64,000 nucleotides of DNA from Oceanospirillum sp048264105 (GCA_048264105.1 JBLXDJ010000008.1:1-64000), one strand, 5' to 3'; positions 25,771-35,655 are shown, numbered from the stretch's first letter. The notes: generated by a model from the letters alone, not told the origin. Numbers and translations are program-made.

Positions 25771-26676
25771 ATGAGCGATACGGCCAATACTGAACACGCT
25801 ATAGAAGTTGTTAAGGTCCTTAGCGAAGCCCTGCCTTATATCCAGCGTTTTTCCGGCAAAACCATCGTGATCAAATACGGCGGCAACGCCATGACCGATG
25901 AGGCTCTGAAAGCCTCTTTTGCCCGTGACATGGTGCTGATGAAGGAAGTTGGTATCAATCCGGTGGTGGTTCATGGTGGTGGCCCTCAGATTGGTGAGCT
26001 GCTGGAAAAACTGAAGATCGAATCCCGCTTTGTAAACGGCATGCGCGTCACCGACGAAGAAACCATGGATGTGGTGGAGATGGTGCTGGGCGGTCTGGTG
26101 AATAAAGAGATCGTCAGTCTGATCAATCAGGCCGGTGGTAAAGCCGTGGGTCTGACCGGTAAAGATGGCGGTCTGATACAGGCGAAAAAGCTGAAAGTCA
26201 CCCACAAAACACCAGAGATGACCGCACCTGAAATTATCGATATCGGCCATGTTGGCGAGGTTGATAACGTTCAGACTGATGTGGTTGATATGCTGGTACA
26301 GCGTGACTTTATTCCGGTTATTGCACCGATCGGTGTCGATGATCAGGGTCGCTCTTACAACATCAACGCCGATCTGGTGGCCGGTAAAGTCGCCGAAGCC
26401 CTGGGTGCCGAAAAGCTGATGTTGCTCACAAATATCGCCGGTCTGCTGGATAAAGACGGTGATATCCTAACCGGACTGAGTACCGCTCAGGTTGATGAAC
26501 TGATCGAAGATGGCACTATTTACGGTGGCATGCTGCCTAAAATTGGCTGCGCTCTGAGCGCTGTTAAAAATGGCGTGGTAAGCTCTCATATTATTGATGG
26601 CCGGGTTCCTCATGCGACCTTGCTGGAGATCTTCACGGATGCCGGGGTGGGAACCCTAATCACAAATCAGGATTGA
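25771..26676 (+). CDS. argB: Acetylglutamate kinase
   Basis: 301 residues of the amino-acid kinase fold. It shows KYGGNAM, VVVHGGGPQIG, and FIPVIAPIGVDDQG. The N-terminal helix (about 1-24) is the extension of the arginine-inhibited hexameric form. It phosphorylates N-acetylglutamate, the second step of arginine synthesis. slmA follows 46 bases later in the same direction. Confidence 0.97.
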   Translation: MSDTANTEHAIEVVKVLSEALPYIQRFSGKTIVIKYGGNAMTDEALKASFARDMVLMKEVGINPVVVHGGGPQIGELLEKLKIESRFVNGMRVTDEETMDVVEMVLGGLVNKEIVSLINQAGGKAVGLTGKDGGLIQAKKLKVTHKTPEMTAPEIIDIGHVGEVDNVQTDVVDMLVQRDFIPVIAPIGVDDQGRSYNINADLVAGKVAEALGAEKLMLLTNIAGLLDKDGDILTGLSTAQVDELIEDGTIYGGMLPKIGCALSAVKNGVVSSHIIDGRVPHATLLEIFTDAGVGTLITNQD

Positions 26677-26722
26677 TGCCGGCACTGGCACTGATAAAAC
26701 CGCTGGGAAAACTGGAAAGACC

Positions 26723-27340
26723 ATGACGCAGGATAGTAATCAGAAGCATACAAAATCATCTCGCCGGGAACAGATTCTTCAGGCACTCGTTCAGATGCTG
26801 GAGAACAACCCTGGTGCCAGAATCACCACGTCAAATCTGGCGAAAGAGGTTGGCTTATCTGAAGCTGCGTTATATCGCCACTTTGCCAGCAAGGCTAAGA
26901 TGTTTGAGGGGCTGATTGAGTTTATCGAAGATGCGGTGTTCAGCCGTGTGAACCGCATTCTTCAGGATGAGCCTCAGGCGATCTACCGCTGTGAACATCT
27001 GCTGACCCTGGTTCTGGCCTTTGCTGACCGTAACCCGGGTTTGTGCCGCATTCTGACCGGCGAAGCGCTGGTGGGTGAGAATGAACGCCTGCGCAGCCGG
27101 GTTTCCCAGTTCTATGAGCGTCTGGAAACTCAGCTGAAGCAGATTCTGCGTGAGGCTGAGATCCGTGATCAGATGAAAACCCGTATGCCGGTTCCGGTAA
27201 CGTCCCAGCTGCTGCTCTCCATTGTTGAGGGTCGTATTCTGCAATACGCGCGAACGGGCCGTTCACCGGTAGAACACTGGCCGGAGCAGTGGGCCTATCT
27301 GGCCAATGACCTGATGACGCCGGTTGCCGTTGGCGTTTAA
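26723..27340 (+). CDS. slmA: Nucleoid occlusion factor SlmA
   Basis: 205-residue TetR-like protein: RITTSNLAKEVGLSEAALYR is the helix-turn-helix and ASKAKMFEGLIEFIED continues the family signature. SlmA bound to its chromosomal sites breaks FtsZ filaments and keeps division off the nucleoid. It lies after argB; in enterics slmA sits near dut and pyrE, so the dut-argB-slmA order here is typical of this part of the gammaproteobacteria. Confidence 0.93.
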   Translation: MTQDSNQKHTKSSRREQILQALVQMLENNPGARITTSNLAKEVGLSEAALYRHFASKAKMFEGLIEFIEDAVFSRVNRILQDEPQAIYRCEHLLTLVLAFADRNPGLCRILTGEALVGENERLRSRVSQFYERLETQLKQILREAEIRDQMKTRMPVPVTSQLLLSIVEGRILQYARTGRSPVEHWPEQWAYLANDLMTPVAVGV

Positions 27341-27400
27341 GTCATATCGTCCTAAGCTGATAAAACAAAAACATAAAAAAGTTAAGCAAAAGGTCGCACT

Positions 27401-28669
27401 ATGCCCCCCAAGCATCGCCTGCTTATTGTTGATAACTCGATTTTCTTCCGCGATGTTTTAGCCAAAACATTGATGACCGAATTGCCGGGCCTGCTGGTTG
27501 ATTCTGTTAAAACCTTTAAAGCTGCTCAGGCGCTGATTGCCACCCATGGCAAGGCGTATATGGGCATTCTCAGCGGTCTGGTGCTGGAAGATGCACCCAC
27601 CGGTGCTGTGCTTGATCTCGCTGCTGAATATAAAATCCCTGCCATCGCTCTGACCGGTTCTCTGGATAGTGAAACCCGGCAACTGGTGATGGATCGGGAT
27701 GTTATCGACTATTTCTTTAAAGATCAGGACGGTTTGCACGACGTTATCACCCTGGTGAAGCGTCTGATGAATAACGGCAAGCACAAGGTGTTGGTGGTGG
27801 ATGACTCAACCACATACTGTGCCTACCTGACCGTACTGCTGCAGCGACAGCATTATCAGGTGATTGTCGCGAATAGTGGCGAAGAAGCGGTCGACCTGCT
27901 GACGACCGGTCACGATATCTCTATGGTGCTGCTGGACTATCAGCTGCCCGGTATGAGCGGCTACGATGTGATTCGTCGTATCCGTAAGCAATATAACTCC
28001 ACCGAGTTACCTGTGATTGGTATCTCCGGCCAGATTGATCAGCTGATCCCGGCTCAGATTCTTAAGTGCGGTGCCAATGACTTTATGTACAAAGGCTTCA
28101 CCGTGGAGGAATTCTACAGCCGCATCAATAACATGATGGATCTGCTGCTGAGCGTCCGCGAGCTGAAAGACGCTGCATATAAAGATTTTCTCACCGGTAT
28201 GCCCAACCGCCAGTATTTCTACCCGACAGCCGATGCCCTGATCGCTCAGGCGGATGAAAAGGGGCTGCCGCTGGGTCTGGTCATGATGGATATCGACTTC
28301 TTCAAGAAGGTAAACGATACCTATGGCCACAGTGCCGGAGATGACGTTCTGAGAGTGGTGGCAGACTGCATTCGGGAAGAGAGCCGAAGCGATACTCTGA
28401 TGGCCCGTTTAGGAGGCGAAGAGTTTTGTCTGCTGATTCAGGGCGCTTCTGAGCAGGATATTCTGGCGCGTATGGAGACGTTGCGTGCACTGATTGAATC
28501 AACAGAAGTGACGCTGCCGGATGAGCAGGTGCTGAAAGTAACCCTGAGTATGGGCGTGTGCATGCGGGAAGATCATAATCTTGAAGCTTTGCTGGAGCTG
28601 TCTGATCAGGCACTGTACAGCGCGAAAGAGGGTGGTCGTAATCGTGTGGTCAGTTATAAGGCCGGTTAA
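27401..28669 (+). CDS. REC-REC-GGDEF diguanylate cyclase response regulator
   Basis: 422 residues, cytoplasmic. The first receiver domain (1-125) has the acidic pocket but Ser58 where the phosphate-accepting Asp should be (ILSGLVLED). The second (about 130-250) keeps Asp179 in VLLDYQLPG. The cyclase domain has an active GGEEF at 338-342. The position of an I-site RxxD reads RSDT, so product inhibition may be lost. One phosphorylatable domain and one pseudo-receiver suggest dual input. No cognate kinase gene adjoins. It ends at a strong bidirectional terminator. Confidence 0.92.
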   Translation: MPPKHRLLIVDNSIFFRDVLAKTLMTELPGLLVDSVKTFKAAQALIATHGKAYMGILSGLVLEDAPTGAVLDLAAEYKIPAIALTGSLDSETRQLVMDRDVIDYFFKDQDGLHDVITLVKRLMNNGKHKVLVVDDSTTYCAYLTVLLQRQHYQVIVANSGEEAVDLLTTGHDISMVLLDYQLPGMSGYDVIRRIRKQYNSTELPVIGISGQIDQLIPAQILKCGANDFMYKGFTVEEFYSRINNMMDLLLSVRELKDAAYKDFLTGMPNRQYFYPTADALIAQADEKGLPLGLVMMDIDFFKKVNDTYGHSAGDDVLRVVADCIREESRSDTLMARLGGEEFCLLIQGASEQDILARMETLRALIESTEVTLPDEQVLKVTLSMGVCMREDHNLEALLELSDQALYSAKEGGRNRVVSYKAG

Positions 28670-28697
28670 CGGGCTGATCTCCGCGTCTTAACAAGGC

Positions 28698-28745
28698 AAT
28701 AAAAAAACGCCGCAGGGGGTTAACCGCTGCGGCGTTTTTTATTGC
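28698..28745. terminator. Bidirectional terminator
   Basis: Long stem ACGCCGCAG/CTGCGGCGT with extended A- and T-runs that also pair. It closes the GGDEF gene (plus) and the RND operon (minus). Confidence 0.93.
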
Positions 28746-28784
28746 CTAAGGCTTCTGGTTTAAGAAGCCTTAGTTGATTACCGG

Positions 28785-31700
28785 TCAGGCCTCAGCTTTG
28801 TTGACGGTCTGATCCAGATCCTTAATACGCTGTGGTGCAAAGGCGTAGTACATCACAGGGATCACAATCAGAGTCAGCAGTGTTGAGACGGTCAGACCGA
28901 AGATCAGTGCGATCGCAAGACCGTTGAAGATAGGGTCATCCAGAATAAAGAGCGCCCCTATCATCGCCGCCAGTGCGGTCAGAATGATCGGCTTGGCACG
29001 TACCGCGCCGGACTGAATCACCGCTTCCTCAAATGACATGCCTTCTTCCAGCTGCTGGTTGATAAAGTCCACCAGCAGAATGGAGTTACGCACGATAATG
29101 CCCGCCAGTGCGATCATGCCGATCATAGATGTTGCTGTGAACTGTGCATCCAGCAGCGCATGACCCGGCATCACACCAATCACGGTCAGGGGGATCGGCG
29201 TCATAATGATCAGAGGGACACGGTAGGAGCGGAACTGAGCCACCACTAACATGTAGATCAGGATCATACCGACACCATAGGCGATGCCCATATCGCGGAA
29301 TGTCTCGTAAGTGACCTGCCACTCACCATCCCATTTTACCGATGGCACCAGCGGCCATTCCGGCTGCTGAATAAAGAACTGCTCCAGCGGCGTGTCTTTA
29401 AACAGCGGCTCATCACCCAGCTGACCGATCAGGTCGAACATACCGTACAGCGGGCTGTCCAGATCACCGGCCATATCTGCGGTCACAAACGTCACCGGCA
29501 GCAGGTCTTTGTGGTAGATGGTTTTTTCCCATTGGGCGTCCACCAGATGAACCACTTCAGACAGGGCAACCAGATCACCGCTCATACTGCGTACTTTCAG
29601 TGTCAGGAACTGTTGCAGATTACTCTTATCCGCTTCGTTCAGCTCAAGACGGATCGGCAGCGCGTATTTCTGATGGCTCTCGTGCAGGTAGCTGATATCT
29701 TCGCCACCCAGCGCGGCTGTGATCGCGGAAACGATACTGGCCTGAGGCACACCCAGCAGAGATGCTTTATGACGATCCACCTGCAGCAGATATTTCTGTG
29801 CCGGCGCTTCTATCATATCGTCAACATCAACAATGCTGTCGGTCTGTTCCAGACGGGCGCGTAATGCTTTTGCGGTTTCAGCCATCGCTTCCTGATTCGG
29901 GCCGTAAACCTCAGCCACAATCGGTGCGATAACCGGTGGTCCCGGTGGCACTTCAACCACTTTCACATTGGCGTTGTAACGCTCACCAATCGCCTGCAGA
30001 GGTTCACGCATGCTCAGAGCAATATCGTGGCTCTTACGGTCACGTTCGCCCTTATCGACAAAGTTCACCTGGATATCACCGGAGTGCGGATCGGTGCGCA
30101 GGTAATACTGACGAACCAGGCCGTTAAAGTTGATCGGAGCGGCAGTACCGGCGTAGGTCTGGTAGTGCGTCACTTCCGGAACCGTCTGCAGGTATTCGCT
30201 CAGTTCCAGCAGTACACGCTGGGTCTGTTCAACCGGCGTACCTTCCGGCATATCAACAATAATCTGAACCTCTGATTTGTTATCAAAGGGCAGCATCTTC
30301 AGTACCACCGCCAGAGTGGCAGGCAGAGCAACGGATGCCATCATCAGGGCAACAATGCCTGCGCCCAGTGCCATACGTTTCTTGCGGCCTTTTTTGCCCT
30401 GCAGGAAAGGGCCAACCATTTTGCGGAAGAAGGTCAGCATCTTGGTGCTGGTCACATCATGTTCCGCTTCGGCGCAGTGTTCCTGTTCCTCATGTTTCAG
30501 CAGTTTGAAGGCTAACCAAGGTGTTACCACAAAAGCGATCACCAGAGAGATCAGCATACCCATACTGGCATTGATCGGGATCGGGCTCATGTACGGGCCC
30601 ATCAGGCCGGTTACGAAAGCCATCGGCATCAGTGCTGCGATTACGGTAAAGGTTGCCAGAATCGTTGGGCCACCCACCTCATCAACCGCCTGCGGAATCG
30701 CTTCACGCATCGACTTACCGCCCATGCTCAGATGCCGGTGGATGTTTTCCACCACCACGATGGCATCATCCACCAGAATACCGATGGAGAAGATCAGAGC
30801 GAACAGGGATACCCGGTTCAGGGTGAAGCCGTAAGCCCAGGATGCGAACAGGGTGATCATCAGGGTGATGACAATAGCCAGACCCACAATCAGCGCCTGA
30901 CGGAAACCCAGTGCAGCCAGTACCAGCACCACAACGGCACCGGTGGCAAAGATCAGTTTTGAGATCAGAGTATTGGATTTGTTGTTAGCGGTTTCGCCAT
31001 AGTCACGGGTCACCGTTACCTGAACATTGTCAGGAATCGCAATATTCTTCAGCTGCTCGATACGCTTGTTAACGCTCTCGGTAATATCGATCGCGTTCTG
31101 ACCGGGCTGCTTGGCGATCGCCATCGTCACGGCCGGATAGAGGCCGGGTTTGCCATTCTCAGCAAAGGCAGGGCCGGTGCCCATAAAGACACTTTGCTCC
31201 GGTACATCGGCACCCAGAGTGACATCGGCCACATCTTCCAGATAAACCGGTGAGCCGTTATTCAGACCAACAATCAGACGTTTAACGTCATCAACGGTTG
31301 ATAGGAAATCACCCGCCTGAACCGGAATCACCGTATTGTTGCTGACGATACGGGTTTCAGAACCTGTGGTGTTGCCGGATTGCAGCGCATTACGCAGGTC
31401 ATCCAGACTGATGTTAAAGCCGGACAGACGCGCAGGATCCAGAGCAACCTGAACCGTGGTATCCGGGCCGCCCAGGGTGTAAATATCACGGGTGCCTTTG
31501 ACGCGCTTCAGCTCAACTTCCAGATTATGGGCGATCTTTTTCAGCTCATGGCTGCCGATGGTGTCGTCATCTGACCAGAGTGTCAGAGACATAATCGGCA
31601 CATCATCAATACCCATAGGTTTGATCAGTGGCTGACCCACGCCCAGATTCGGTGGCAGCCAATCCATATTGGAGAACACCTGATTGTACAGGCGCACAAT

Positions 31701-32054
31701 CGCCTGCTGTCGGGTGATACCCACTTCAAACTGAACCGTCAGCACCGACATACCGGCGCGGGAAACCGACATGGTGTGTTCCACGCCTTCGATTTCGCTC
31801 AGTACCTGTTCCGCAGGGGTGGACACCAGTTGTTCCACCTCAACCGGTGACGCACCGGAGAAAGGAATAAAGACGTTGGCGAAGGTTACATCGATCTGAG
31901 GTTCTTCCTCTTTCGGCGTAATCAGAATAGCCAGCAGACCCAGCAGCATACCGACAATGGCCAGCAGTGGTGTGATCTCGGTGGTCTGAAACGCCTTAGC
32001 CGTGCGGCCGGAGATGCCCAGCGGCTTCTGTTCAGGAGCCTGATTATCACGCAT
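28785..32054 (-). CDS. RND efflux permease (AcrB-type)
   Basis: 1,089 residues, twelve helices with two large periplasmic loops. TM4 holds the proton-relay aspartates in GILVDDAIVVVENIHR, which favours the drug-exporting HAE-1 class over the metal class. The start MRDNQAPEQ at 32054 overlaps the adaptor stop by eight bases (ATGCGTGA) and is preferred to an upstream start at 32075. With the adaptor it would form a tripartite pump. No outer-membrane factor gene is nearby, so a TolC-like protein would be supplied from elsewhere. Confidence 0.92.
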   Translation of the reverse strand: MRDNQAPEQKPLGISGRTAKAFQTTEITPLLAIVGMLLGLLAILITPKEEEPQIDVTFANVFIPFSGASPVEVEQLVSTPAEQVLSEIEGVEHTMSVSRAGMSVLTVQFEVGITRQQAIVRLYNQVFSNMDWLPPNLGVGQPLIKPMGIDDVPIMSLTLWSDDDTIGSHELKKIAHNLEVELKRVKGTRDIYTLGGPDTTVQVALDPARLSGFNISLDDLRNALQSGNTTGSETRIVSNNTVIPVQAGDFLSTVDDVKRLIVGLNNGSPVYLEDVADVTLGADVPEQSVFMGTGPAFAENGKPGLYPAVTMAIAKQPGQNAIDITESVNKRIEQLKNIAIPDNVQVTVTRDYGETANNKSNTLISKLIFATGAVVVLVLAALGFRQALIVGLAIVITLMITLFASWAYGFTLNRVSLFALIFSIGILVDDAIVVVENIHRHLSMGGKSMREAIPQAVDEVGGPTILATFTVIAALMPMAFVTGLMGPYMSPIPINASMGMLISLVIAFVVTPWLAFKLLKHEEQEHCAEAEHDVTSTKMLTFFRKMVGPFLQGKKGRKKRMALGAGIVALMMASVALPATLAVVLKMLPFDNKSEVQIIVDMPEGTPVEQTQRVLLELSEYLQTVPEVTHYQTYAGTAAPINFNGLVRQYYLRTDPHSGDIQVNFVDKGERDRKSHDIALSMREPLQAIGERYNANVKVVEVPPGPPVIAPIVAEVYGPNQEAMAETAKALRARLEQTDSIVDVDDMIEAPAQKYLLQVDRHKASLLGVPQASIVSAITAALGGEDISYLHESHQKYALPIRLELNEADKSNLQQFLTLKVRSMSGDLVALSEVVHLVDAQWEKTIYHKDLLPVTFVTADMAGDLDSPLYGMFDLIGQLGDEPLFKDTPLEQFFIQQPEWPLVPSVKWDGEWQVTYETFRDMGIAYGVGMILIYMLVVAQFRSYRVPLIIMTPIPLTVIGVMPGHALLDAQFTATSMIGMIALAGIIVRNSILLVDFINQQLEEGMSFEEAVIQSGAVRAKPIILTALAAMIGALFILDDPIFNGLAIALIFGLTVSTLLTLIVIPVMYYAFAPQRIKDLDQTVNKAEA

Positions 32055-33090
32055 CTTGTTCAACCCTCGCAGCATTGATCAGTTTCAGGGCTTCATTGGG
32101 ATCAAGGGCAACCTTATCGCCGGCCTGAAGACCTGAGAGAATCTCGATCTCACCATTTTTCTCGTAGCCGGTACGCACCTGACGCAGACGGGGCACATCC
32201 TGACCATCCAGCACATAAACCGCGCGCAGTTCACTGCGGGTGATCAGTGCTGAAGCAGGAACCGTCAGGGCTTCTCCGGTCTGAATCGGCAGGGATACTT
32301 TCACCATCATGCCCGGATACAGACCCGCCTGACGCTCCGGCAGATGCACCCGCACCCTGAAGTTATGGGTTTTCGCATCGGCGTAAGGGAAGATGGTCAG
32401 CTCTTTGGCCGGAACGACATTACCACCGGGCAGCGTAACTTCAGCCAGTTGATGCTGGCGCACGGTATCGGCGTAGCTTTGTGGCAGATTGATGTTGACC
32501 CGCATCTGGTCAAGATCGATACCGGACATCAGTGGAGAGCCGGGGGCGACCACTTCGCCAATCTCAACAAAACGCTCAGTGACCACGCCGCCATAAGGGG
32601 CGATCACCTTGGTGTAGGACATCTGTTTCTGTGCTTCTTTCAGCGCGCCCTGAGCACGGCGGTAGGTCGCGCGGGCACCGTCCAGCTGGTTTTTTGCCTG
32701 ATCGTACTGGGCTTTAGATGCCAGCTCTTTACGGTAGATCTCATCAATACGGTTGAAAGCCTGCTCGGCATCACGCTGGTTAGCCAGCGCAGCCCGTGCG
32801 GCAGCCTGAGCCTGATCAAGACGGGCCTGTTGCTCCGTATCGCTGATCTCAACAATGACCGATCCCGGCTTTACCTTGTCATCCACATCGTAATAGATGG
32901 CAGTGACGGTGCCTGCGGTCTGTGCGGCAACCGTACTTTTGCGCACCGCTTCGACAATGCCATCGAGCTTGATTGACTGGCTGACCGCTTTAGGCTGCAG
33001 GGTAACTGTCTCCAGAGCGTGAGCGGGCAGGGACAGCGCACCGAACAGGCAGATGGCCGAAAGCCAGGGTTTGAGGTGTTGATTGGACAT
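32047..33090 (-). CDS. RND efflux adaptor (membrane fusion protein)
   Basis: 347 residues with a Sec signal peptide (ends SLPAHA) and no lipobox Cys, so it is a periplasmic adaptor anchored otherwise. Lipoyl-type halves (GTVTAIYYDVDDKVKPGSVI and APYGGVVTERFVEIGEVV) flank an alpha-helical hairpin rich in Ala, Gln and Arg (about 90-150). A beta-barrel domain follows. It links the permease to an outer-membrane channel and is the first gene of a two-gene operon. Confidence 0.93.
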   Translation of the reverse strand: MSNQHLKPWLSAICLFGALSLPAHALETVTLQPKAVSQSIKLDGIVEAVRKSTVAAQTAGTVTAIYYDVDDKVKPGSVIVEISDTEQQARLDQAQAAARAALANQRDAEQAFNRIDEIYRKELASKAQYDQAKNQLDGARATYRRAQGALKEAQKQMSYTKVIAPYGGVVTERFVEIGEVVAPGSPLMSGIDLDQMRVNINLPQSYADTVRQHQLAEVTLPGGNVVPAKELTIFPYADAKTHNFRVRVHLPERQAGLYPGMMVKVSLPIQTGEALTVPASALITRSELRAVYVLDGQDVPRLRQVRTGYEKNGEIEILSGLQAGDKVALDPNEALKLINAARVEQDA

Positions 33091-33146
33091 GAATCGTTCT
33101 CCTGCTAAGCCCGCTGAGATTGGGCCTAAAATTAGATTTTCTGTAT

Positions 33147-33162
33147 ATTAGCTTAACCTAAT
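33147..33162. promoter_or_regulatory. Palindromic operator candidate for the RND operon
   Basis: ATTAGCTTAACCTAAT is a 16-base near-perfect palindrome (14 of 16 positions pair) centred on TTAA, 57 bases before the adaptor ATG. This suits a TetR- or MarR-type repressor. The rest of the 33091-33412 gap is A/T-rich promoter-like DNA without a gene. Confidence 0.5.
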
Positions 33163-33365
33163 TATATAGGCAAATAAGAGATAGCTTTTTGCTGCAATTC
33201 TTTACGGCAAAGTTGTCTTTCGAGTGTAACGGATATTACAGCACATGCTAATGAGGATAGCGTGACACAGTCAGCGTACAGCGAATGGTTTCTCAGAGGG
33301 TGCTGGGGGAAACAGGAGCAATGGACATGCTAACGGGATAGAAAAGTCGTGTAGGGAAAAACGCA

Positions 33366-33389
33366 AAAAGGCTGCCGGAGCAGCCTTTT
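33366..33389 (-). terminator. Terminator after rpoH
   Basis: GGCTGC-CGGA-GCAGCC flanked by an A-run on the left, which becomes the U-run on the minus strand. Confidence 0.8.
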
Positions 33390-33412
33390 AAAGGGTTCTT
33401 AAACTTTGGATG

Positions 33413-34279
33413 TCAGGCCTCTGCCGCTTCTTCCATAAGTTTGCGAACTTTGTTCATCGCATTCTTTTCCAGCTGTCGGATACGCTCAGCAGATACGCCG
33501 TAAACGTCAGCCAGCTCATGCAGGGTCGCCTTGTTGTCTGTCAGCCAGCGTTGCTGAAGAATCGCCTGACTGCGTTCATCAAGTTGCGACATCGCATACT
33601 GAAGGCGGGAAGAAGCATCGGCTGCCCAGTTGGCATCCTCCAGCTCAGTCGCCGGATTGAAGCGATGGTCTTCGAGGTAATACGCCGGTGCCTGATAAGA
33701 TGAATCATCATCGTCATCGGAGTAACCATCAAAGGCGGCATCATGGGCGCTGAGTCGGCTTTCCATCTGGCGGACCGTTTGCGGTTTTACGTCCAGATCT
33801 TTGGCAATCGCTTCAACTTCACCGTTGTTCAGCCAGCCCAGACCTTTTTTGGCGCTGCGCAGGTTAAAGAACAGTTTACGCTGAGCTTTTGTGGTGGCCA
33901 CTTTAACGATACGCCAGTTACGCAGCACGTATTCGTGAATTTCAGCTTTGATCCAGTGGACCGCAAAAGAAACCAGACGAACGCCGACATTTGGATCAAA
34001 GCGTTTTACCGCTTTCATCAGACCAACGTTACCTTCCTGAATCAGGTCTGCCTGTGGCAGGCCGTATCCGGAATAGCTTTTTGCGATATGCACGACAAAG
34101 CGCAGGTGAGACATCACCAGCTGGCGTGCAGCCTCAAGATCACCCTCTTCATGCAGTTGGCGAGCCAGTTGCTGCTCGCGCTCAACAGACAGAACAGGAA
34201 TGCTGTTAGCAATCTGAATATAAGCGTTTAGGTCCTGTCCGGGGGACAGGTGGTCAACGGTTTGCAGGCTAGTATTCAT
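33413..34279 (-). CDS. rpoH: RNA polymerase heat-shock sigma factor RpoH (sigma32)
   Basis: 288 residues. Region 2 contains DLIQEGNVGLMKAVKRFDP and the RpoH box is QRKLFFNLR, which marks the sigma32 class. Region 4 ends ADVYGVSAERIRQLEKNAMN. An acidic insert (YSDDDDDSSY) lies between regions 3 and 4. It directs RNA polymerase to heat-shock promoters, such as the grpE and dnaK promoters in this same window. It lies downstream of ftsYEX as in most gammaproteobacteria, with a 260-base gap that probably holds its own promoters. Confidence 0.96.
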   Translation of the reverse strand: MNTSLQTVDHLSPGQDLNAYIQIANSIPVLSVEREQQLARQLHEEGDLEAARQLVMSHLRFVVHIAKSYSGYGLPQADLIQEGNVGLMKAVKRFDPNVGVRLVSFAVHWIKAEIHEYVLRNWRIVKVATTKAQRKLFFNLRSAKKGLGWLNNGEVEAIAKDLDVKPQTVRQMESRLSAHDAAFDGYSDDDDDSSYQAPAYYLEDHRFNPATELEDANWAADASSRLQYAMSQLDERSQAILQQRWLTDNKATLHELADVYGVSAERIRQLEKNAMNKVRKLMEEAAEA

Positions 34280-34326
34280 ATTACCTCGAAGAAGCAGCTA
34301 TTTATTACCGACAGGGACGGTTGTTT

Positions 34327-34344
34327 TCGACAAGCGATTGTCGA
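34327..34344. repeat. Inverted repeat upstream of rpoH
   Basis: TCGACAA-GCGA-TTGTCGA, a perfect 7-4-7 repeat 48 bases before the rpoH ATG. It may be a protein site or a hairpin in the leader RNA, which in the enteric gene folds as a temperature sensor. Confidence 0.35.
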
Positions 34345-34539
34345 CTAAAGCAAGCGTACCGGTTTGGATAATAGTACTGATCCTTGTGATTTACAGTTAA
34401 GCCAAAAGTTCAATCAGGAGATTAATATAAAATCTTCTGCATATTTTGCAAGTATCTAATCACAGTGCCGACTGAGGCGTCACCGTTTTAATTGATCATG
34501 AGGTCTCTGCTGATTATCTCATCGACCTGTCTGGCGCGG

Positions 34540-35655
34540 TTAGCGCGGTTCAATATCACCAAGATGACGACCCACCGCAACCCAGGCACCGAGCCAGCCC
34601 AGCAGTGTACCGGACATAATAAGCAGCAACGAATCCGCCATGCCCAGTCCCACCAGTTCAAAGCTGCTGGAGTACACGCTGGCCAATGCCCGCACGGGGC
34701 CAGCCAGCCAGATCAGGCTGAGGTTAATAATCATCCAGGCCATTACGCCACCACCAAGTCCGTACCAGATACCGGTATACAGAAAAGGGCGACGCACAAA
34801 GGCGTTTGTGCCGCCAACCAGCTTCACAATCACGATCTCATCGCGACGGTTCTCAATGGCCAGACGGATTGTATTACCTACTACGAGTAAAACCGCGATT
34901 CCGAGCAGTACCGCCAAGGCACTGACGGCACGCTGGGCAAGCTCCATAATGTAGTAGAGGCGTTTAACCCAGGCCAGATCCAGTTGTGCTTCGTCCACTT
35001 CCGTCAGGCTTTGCAGTTCACTCAGCAGTTGCTCCTGCTGGTTAACCTGTCCCGCCGCCGGGCGTACAACCAATACGCTGGGCAGGGGATTGCCATCCAG
35101 ATAATCCAGAGCCTCACCAAAACCGGAGAACTCTTTGAACTCTCCAAGGGCCTGTTCCCGCGAGATGTACTGCACGGAGGCGATATCGTCCCGCTGGCGC
35201 AGATCTTCAGCCAGCGATTCGGCGCGCTGTTCCGAAACATCGGTTTTCAGAAACAGAGACATCTGAGCTGCGCCATCCCAGTTACTGGTGACCAGCTGGG
35301 CGTTGTTCAGAAAGATATAAAGGCTGGCAGGCAGTGCCAGAGCGATCGCCAGTACCGCCCAGGTCATCAGGCTGGCAAAAGGCGTTCGCAGGACGCGCCA
35401 GAGACTGTCGGTTGCCATCAGGCGGTGATGACGTAGCCAGCTGCTCATCTTCTGATTGGTCTGAACCTTGTGTTCACTGGCCCCTTCAGAACCCGGTCGT
35501 TTGCTGCTGGGCTTACGGGGTGTCTGGGTGCGTGCCGGTGTTGCTGCTTTAGGTGCGCCTTTGGGGGTTACACCGCGGCGTGCGCCGAGCGGGGTTGCAC
35601 CGGTTGCGCCACGGGGAGAGGCACCACGGTTATGGGGTTTGCCGACTTCACTCAT
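34540..35655 (-). CDS. ftsX: Cell division protein FtsX
   Basis: 371 residues, four membrane helices. The large periplasmic loop after the first helix activates peptidoglycan hydrolases through EnvC-type partners. The ATG overlaps the ftsE stop by four bases, so the start is secure. The N-terminal cytoplasmic tail of about 85 residues is unusually long and basic, with repeated TP/GA/KP-rich segments (RRGVTPKGAPKAATPARTQ). With FtsE it forms an ABC-type complex at the septum. Confidence 0.94.
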   Translation of the reverse strand: MSEVGKPHNRGASPRGATGATPLGARRGVTPKGAPKAATPARTQTPRKPSSKRPGSEGASEHKVQTNQKMSSWLRHHRLMATDSLWRVLRTPFASLMTWAVLAIALALPASLYIFLNNAQLVTSNWDGAAQMSLFLKTDVSEQRAESLAEDLRQRDDIASVQYISREQALGEFKEFSGFGEALDYLDGNPLPSVLVVRPAAGQVNQQEQLLSELQSLTEVDEAQLDLAWVKRLYYIMELAQRAVSALAVLLGIAVLLVVGNTIRLAIENRRDEIVIVKLVGGTNAFVRRPFLYTGIWYGLGGGVMAWMIINLSLIWLAGPVRALASVYSSSFELVGLGMADSLLLIMSGTLLGWLGAWVAVGRHLGDIEPR

